Source of the DNA: Sipunculus nudus
Taxonomy: Eukaryota > Annelida > Sipuncula > Golfingiida > Sipunculidae
Length of the DNA stretch: 64,000 nucleotides
Direction of reading: 5' to 3'
NCBI GenBank assembly: GCA_026874595.1
Contig: CM049313.1
Coordinates: forward strand, 24,178,008-24,242,007
Part shown: positions 59,099 to 64,000 of the stretch, one piece after another
How positions within the stretch are numbered: position 1 is the first letter of the stretch
Layout of the letters: each line of letters starts with the position of its first letter
The notes under the pieces: model-generated
The model's database searches: none
Seen by the model: only the letters and a program-made list of their open reading frames with translations
What the model was told of the DNA's origin: nothing
Made by a program: the position numbers and the translations under genes

Positions 59099-60829
59099 TT
59101 AGTCAGGCACGGTATGAAGTTGTGCAGTTCCTCCATAACATGATCCAGACACTGCCCTCATTACCACCACCTGTGAAAAATATTAAAAAAATACATAGGT
59201 CTGTATATTTCAAGAGTTTACTTATTAAAGTTAATAAACCTGTTATACAGCCACTTTTACGTTCGCCACAGTAACGTCGGAGGTTTATATTATCAGCGTA
59301 TCAGCGTTGTAAGTTTGTCTGTTTTCCAAGTCTCAGTGAATATTTTTTACAGCTGCTTCAATGCAAAAGTTATTACTGTCACTCTAAACGAAAGATCCCG
59401 GATATTTGCATTTCAGCAGACGTACAGTTGGCTTCTTTTACTAAATGCTGATCTTAGAACAATATCTATTGATTATTATATAGGCTACAAAGAAAATTAG
59501 TTGTGAATGTGAAATGTTAATGCAAAATGTTACTCGTTGATAAACAAGCACTTACCTTACAAGAATGAGGAGAGGATTTAGGACTGGTCCCTCAGCCGAA
59601 CGGTTAACTGGATATCATCCGTCTGGTAGTTTCTGAAAAATACTTGCAAGCAGATACGATGAGGCTGATGTTCCTTTTTTGTAATTACTCATCCCCCAGC
59701 CCTTAACCTAGCAAGATCTAACACACCTCATGTCACAGTTTCTATAGCGAAAACTTACCAAAACTTACCTTTCCTCTTGGTTTCCATGGATGATCATGTT
59801 TTTGCCTGTTGCGCCTGGGGAAACCTATATAATCACACTGAACATGAGACCAAATTAATAAACCAAACATTCCTTAACAGTTGATTATGCAGTCATATAA
59901 CATACCTCTTGGTGTGTCGTCGTGATATTCTATAATGAAAGTAAATTTAATTAGTTAATTGCTGCAATAAAAGTAAAATTATGAAACAAATTGCAAATAT
60001 TTAATCTATATCCTTATCATCTATCTGTAAATAAAAACGCAAATGTAATTAAAAACCAAATCTTATCTATTGAAACGCGATTGCAATATTAATTGGTTAT
60101 TTTCTATTTAAATATGCCGAGGGAAATGTCTAAATATGAAACACATTTATAAACGAAATAATACGAAACAATTTCAAAGAAATCAATGAAAAATTCACTT
60201 TTGGATGTCTTGGCTTCTTTCAAGAGTAAAGCGGGTTTTCAGTACAATTTAATGGTAGAATATTTATTAAAAAAAACCCACATGATTCTTAATTATTTTT
60301 ATAAAAAAAATAATAAATTCTAAAACTGTCAACACTTTTGACTGCATTTAAGTTTGAAAATCCAATGGGTTGAGCATTGTATTTAAATGCAAATGAAAAC
60401 TTTCTAATACAGGTTGATTTTATATACACTTTTATAACTGGTACTCCCACATGAAACCCCTCTTCATTTAACCTGTAACAAAACAGCCGTCAGTTGTGTT
60501 AGCTGTGCATTATCATTAATAAATAGAATTAATTATTTTCTAACCCTTACCTGTGCAATCTGAAAACTTGTCATTAATTTATTGGTAAAGCGAAATTGAT
60601 TATCTTGACAGTGATTACTTGCGGAAGGCATTTATTTCGTATATCATTATATTTTGGATTTTTTTTTCAAAGTTGTTTTATTGAGTTTGGCATGTCTACG
60701 TCGATTTATTTCCTAGCTTTCTGCGCATAAATACACCGAGGTTGTATCTATAAAATGTGGAACTGGATTGAAATCATATGTCAACGATGTAATTTCAGAT
60801 TATTTGGCGGCAGCCTTATGGCAAATAGG
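59099..60829. other. no gene recognised
   Basis: AT-rich. On the minus strand it lies on the 3' side of the EGF exons. EANCTSAEMQ near 59420 faintly resembles an EGF fragment but is too short to call. Confidence 0.4.
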
Positions 60830-60936
60830 GTGTTGTCAGTTTCTCTTTCAAATCCGCTTCAGTCAATGTTTGTACAGTCTGCAAAATCATCACAGTCATG
60901 TTCAGTGATTGCACATTCGGCAAATTCAATCATATT
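60830..60936 (-). pseudogene. relic EGF exon 2
   Basis: Minus strand reads MIEFAECAITEHDCDDFADC, TNID, stop, SGFE. This matches the first half of an EGF exon (I-D-E-C ... H-D-C ... A-x-C-T-N ... G-S-F), with the calcium-binding D/E altered, a TGA in place of a sense codon, and no second half with the last two cysteines. It is located where the next exon after 61206 would be expected. Confidence 0.6.
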
Positions 60937-61205
60937 ACGGAAGAAAATTGAGAAATGGTGACTCCATCAGGTTTCAGTATTGTAGGAGAACATTACTTTT
61001 GTTGGATAAACTATCGCTAGGGAAAGGTATCTTTCGTTCGATTTGTCCATTGTTTGGTTTCACCATAGGATAATGCCATTTGTTGTACAGTTTACCCCAC
61101 ATAAATTTGTATATATGGATTCTTCCATTATAAAATACATTTTATTACTGTGCAGTACGGGCTGGGGAACTGGAAAAAAATCTCCATTAACGAAACAGTA
61201 TTTAC

Positions 61206-61328
61206 CCCTGCATGTCTTCCCGTCTCCTTGAAATCCTGGCAGACACGTACACCTGTAGCTTCCTTCGGTGTTTATGCATTTACCATATTCGTGGCAATCA
61301 TCTTTACCGGTCTGACATTCATTGATAT
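61206..61328 (-). CDS. EGF-like exon F (most 3' intact)
   Basis: 123 bp, acceptor TTTTGTAG, donor AGG|GTAAATA, phase 1-1. Reads DINECQTGKDDCHEYGKC then INTEGSYRCTCLPGFQGDGK and TC. Six cysteines in order; the calcium-binding start D-I-N-E and Asn-hydroxylation pattern C-x-N-x4-Y-x-C-x-C are present. It is the most diverged of the six, with a CLPGF turn instead of CRTGY. Confidence 0.88.
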
Positions 61329-62011
61329 CTACAAAAGTTGTACAACAAACTTTAACTGCGTTCAGGCACCCAGTCAAATGTTTGAAATAGGATGACTATA
61401 AACGAGTTTATCCGTGCAATAGTCACCAGCCCTGCCCATTCGGCAACTGTAAAATATACAATATCTTCCACATTTTAATATAGAAAGGACTTGTGAATAG
61501 GAATGTCAGCCATAAATATAAGTAAAATATAAATACTTTTGCACAACCGTGTTTTACTTGGTAATTTACAATGACCAATCAGTGATCCAGGCAGTACCTT
61601 AATTTCTGTTTTGGTTTAAATGACTGTACTTATGAATGTAACGCTTAAATACACAACTGAACAGAAGAACTAAACATGTTCAGTAACATGTTCTTATAAC
61701 AATAATGAGTAGTTATATCGGAAAACCGACTGCGCAGTGAAAAATCATAGAAAAAATCAGGAGATTATGGTCTTAATGCCGGGAAATATATGAATGTATG
61801 AGACATTTTTTTTCTTTGGCATATATATGAAATATTGGAGTCCGTGGAAGCCCTGGTATTTCCAGACTAGAATACTTGTGACTCTTTGGTTCAACATGGT
61901 CGTGCCATGTAACTTTCACAATTATGTTTACATTCGGCGTTATGCTCTTTAAAGGTTAAAAATGTTTAAGATCTACAAGTTATGCAGAGAAATTACAAAG
62001 AACAAGATTAC

Positions 62012-62134
62012 CAAAGCACGTTTTCCCTTTTCCTGTATACCCGGTTCGGCATTTGCATGTGTAGCTTCCATCGTTGTTTGTGCAGTCAGCATTCTGATCA
62101 CAGGCATCTGTATTGGTGTCACATTCATCAATAT
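62012..62134 (-). CDS. EGF-like exon E
   Basis: 123 bp, acceptor ATTGTAG, donor TTTG|GTAAT, phase 1-1. DIDECDTNTDACDQNADC, TNNDGSYTCKCRTGYTGKGK, TC. Calcium-binding type (DIDE), six cysteines. Confidence 0.92.
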
Positions 62135-62309
62135 CTACAATATGTGCGGAAGCAATATTAAATTCTTTATAAATATTTCCCAATTTAACTGGAAAATTGA
62201 TCCAGGATTTTTCATAATTCTAATAACATGTATTATTGCTTTCGAGCGAGACTGACAAAGATCATTTGACAATGAAATTGGAGTATTCCTACGGTAAAGC
62301 AGGTTTTAC

Positions 62310-62432
62310 CTTTGCATGTCTTTCCGTCCCCTTTATATCCGGTTCGGCATTTACATGTGTAGGTTCCATTTTTGTTTGTGCACTTGGCGTTCGGGTCACA
62401 TGCATGACTACCGGTTGTGCATTCATCAATGT
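62310..62432 (-). CDS. EGF-like exon D
   Basis: 123 bp, acceptor ATTTTTAG, donor AAAG|GTAAAAC, phase 1-1. DIDECTTGSHACDPNAKC, TNKNGTYTCKCRTGYKGDGK, TC. Calcium-binding type, six cysteines. Confidence 0.92.
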
Positions 62433-62594
62433 CTAAAAATGGGCAAAACAGCGGGTCAGTGCTATGAAAAACGGTATTAAAACGTTAATAAGATAAAATA
62501 AAAATAGATAATTAAGACAGTTTTCACTTCTGGTTTAAAGGAACGATCGGTTAAATGATAATGTAGTAAGGTTTAGTGCATTAAGTTTATTTAC

Positions 62595-62714
62595 CTCTGC
62601 ACGTCTTTCCGTCTCCTGTGAACCCGGTTCGGCATTTGCAGGAGTAGCTTCCTCCGCTGTTTATACAGTTGGCATTTTGGTCACATGTATGGCCAGTTAT
62701 ACATTCATCAATGT
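62595..62714 (-). CDS. EGF-like exon C
   Basis: 120 bp (one codon shorter in the first loop), acceptor TTTTGCAG, donor AGAG|GTAAAT, phase 1-1. [39 protein letters not shown]. Calcium-binding type, six cysteines. Only 137 bp of intron separates it from exon B. Confidence 0.92.
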
Positions 62715-62851
62715 CTGCAAAATGTATGCACCAATACTTCATCAACAATGTCAAGAGTGGGAAAAAGAAACTAGATGAAAATAAAATCTGTTATTAAAGC
62801 GTATTGTGCTTATTGCACCGAAATCATTGTAGTAAAGTTATTGTAGTTTAC

Positions 62852-62974
62852 CTTTGCATGTTTTTCCGTCTCCTTCGTATCCGGATCGGCATTTACATGT
62901 GTAGCTTCCTTCGTTGTTTGTGCAATTAGCATTCTTGTCGCATTTATTTTTACCACTAATGCATTCGTCAAAAT
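62852..62974 (-). CDS. EGF-like exon B
   Basis: 123 bp, acceptor AATTTGCAG, donor AAAG|GTAAACT, phase 1-1. (D)FDECISGKNKCDKNANC, TNNEGSYTCKCRSGYEGDGK, TC. Calcium-binding type with FDE for IDE; six cysteines. Confidence 0.92.
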
Positions 62975-63136
62975 CTGCAAATTTTGTGTAAGACATGTTT
63001 CATCATGCTATCAATCCTGTCCGTTTAAAAAAATCAGAGCCGATTTGCGAAACACGTTTTGTAGACATGGTTGTACAATCATCTATGTGTTCAAAATCTA
63101 TATATACAATGTTTCTTCGTTTCATTGAATTTGCCA

Positions 63137-63222
63137 TTATTTACACGTGTAGCATCCTTCATTGTTCGTACAGTTAGCACTCTCAGGATATTTAATGTTA
63201 CCGGAATCAAATAGATCAATAT
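63137..63222 (-). pseudogene. relic EGF exon 1
   Basis: After acceptor CATGCAG the minus strand reads DIDLFDSGNIKYPESANC then TNNEGCYTCK and a stop (63139-63137). The frame and length match a sister EGF exon, but cysteines 1 and 2 are lost, a stop follows cysteine 5, and no donor is left. It lies between intact exons A and B and is presumably skipped. Confidence 0.8.
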
Positions 63223-63448
63223 CTGCATGATTTACATAAGTGATGTTCATAAGCTGCTATCACCTTAACCATAATGTTTAATATCTTGTAGCCTATTTTA
63301 AAACCTCCACAATGACATTCGCGGACTGATAGAAATTTGTCTTTTGCGTAAATCGTATATGATCTTAAGCACTGTTAAATTTAAAGTTATGACTTTAAGC
63401 TCTATAAAGAAATTGTAATAACGGCAGTAGTGTCGCAGGTAAATATAC

Positions 63449-63571
63449 CTTTGCATGTTTTTCCGTTTCCTGTATATCCCTTTTTGCATGTACAGGTGTG
63501 GCCTCCTTTCGTATTATGACAGTGTGCATTTGGATCACAGTCATTTTCATCGGTCTTGCATTCATCCTTAT
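63449..63571 (-). CDS. EGF-like exon A (most 5' in window) of a multi-EGF gene
   Basis: First of six intact minus-strand exons (A-F, 63571 down to 61206) of a secreted or membrane multi-EGF protein. 123 bp, acceptor ACTTACAG, donor AAAG|GTATAT. All exons are phase 1-1, so each adds one domain without changing frame. Reads [40 protein letters not shown]. The calcium-binding consensus is D-x-D-E-C; the hydroxylation pattern C-x-N-x4-[YH]-x-C-x-C is weaker here because His replaces Tyr. G-D/N-GKTC endings recall nidogen-, fibrillin- and matrilin-type EGFs. The role would be calcium-dependent, rod-like extracellular adhesion or matrix assembly; the orthologue cannot be named from this part. 5' exons lie beyond 64000; no signal peptide or membrane segment is in view. 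Introns are 137 to about 680 bp. Confidence 0.92.
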
Positions 63572-64000
63572 CTGTAAGTATGTTCAAACAATAATTGCTT
63601 ATGAAAAACCTTTTCATACTGAATGTTAATGGTTGTACGTTAGAACCCATTGACCTTTACGGTCAGAGTAGTAAATTCATTTAAACCCGACGTAAACGTT
63701 TTGTTAATGCAACAAATTTGATTACGCATTCATGCCCCTTTGATTATAGCTGACTTAGAGTATATGTAATACTCAAATCCATGATCCTGTGTGGAATGGT
63801 AAACCGAAGTTTCAATAATTTATTAAATTGCTCCTTTTTAGACCCACGTCTGTTTTTTCAAAGGTAGCTTCTGAAGTTGCAGATCATATCAACTTGCACA
63901 AAAAGGTTGGATTCTGGGGATTTGCTATTTATATCTTATAAAACCAAAGTTAATTATCAAATATATTAATAAAATATACTAAAGTTGTTTTTTGTAAATG
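63572..64000 (-). other. intron or 5' side of the multi-EGF gene
   Basis: No further EGF exon is visible up to the window edge. AT-rich sequence only. Confidence 0.5.

Noticed and set aside
59390-59450. Third relic EGF exon (EANCTSAEMQ, minus strand)
   Set aside because: Only one cysteine and a few residues match; this is too little to separate from chance.

Overview
This is AT-rich nuclear DNA from an animal, with genes split by introns and a very heavy load of repeats. Several signs point to a lophotrochozoan, most likely a bivalve mollusc. There are many non-autonomous elements built of short tandem units that end in GACA/GACG-type tetranucleotide runs. There is a 43-bp minisatellite of the TATCTCGTGGCCACG type. 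There are L2/CR1-like LINEs with (TAA)n tails, and an array of single-domain EGF exons. The species assignment is inference. No bacterial, organellar or viral replicon features are visible.

Layout. 1-2.0 kb: a 335-bp tandem family followed by a decayed hAT transposase. 2-9 kb: mostly anonymous sequence, a 433-bp repeat family, and a Tigger-like miniature element containing a long fold-back. 9.4-10.8 kb: unidentified exon-like pieces on the minus strand. 11.35-17.3 kb: a 43-bp minisatellite immediately upstream of a three-exon integrase-core (DDE) gene on the plus strand. Its splice phases are intact but exon 2 carries two frameshifts, and intron 2 carries a 1.5-kb element with terminal inverted repeats. 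17.5-38.1 kb: one tandem-repeat element after another, several sharing a terminal motif (GTCAGCTGAGC) and a GGTGGCGCCACC palindrome.

Embedded in and beyond that block, on the minus strand, are pieces of one broken gene. They are a candidate SAM-like first exon near 40.6 kb, a long exon at 30.0-31.3 kb, and a HECT C-lobe-like last exon at 24.9-25.1 kb. 41-50 kb holds an inverted copy of the 43-bp minisatellite, an unidentified exon-like ORF, and a hAT-type miniature element that split an AT microsatellite. It also holds an AGGTAC-rich element and a miniature LTR element whose LTR contains tRNA-like pol III boxes. 49.8-52.45 kb is a decayed LINE (minus) and 52.9-53.95 kb a Harbinger-like element. 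56.8-57.9 kb is a 5'-truncated but open LINE fragment (plus).

60.8-63.6 kb is part of a real, apparently functional gene on the minus strand. It has six EGF-like exons of 120-123 bp, all phase 1-1, plus two relic EGF exons. The gene runs off the right side of the window and its 3' end is not identified.

Functionally, the EGF gene is the only clear host gene. The integrase-core and SAM/HECT genes are transposon-like or lineage-expanded families and look disabled. The rest is mobile or tandem DNA in several layers of nested insertion.
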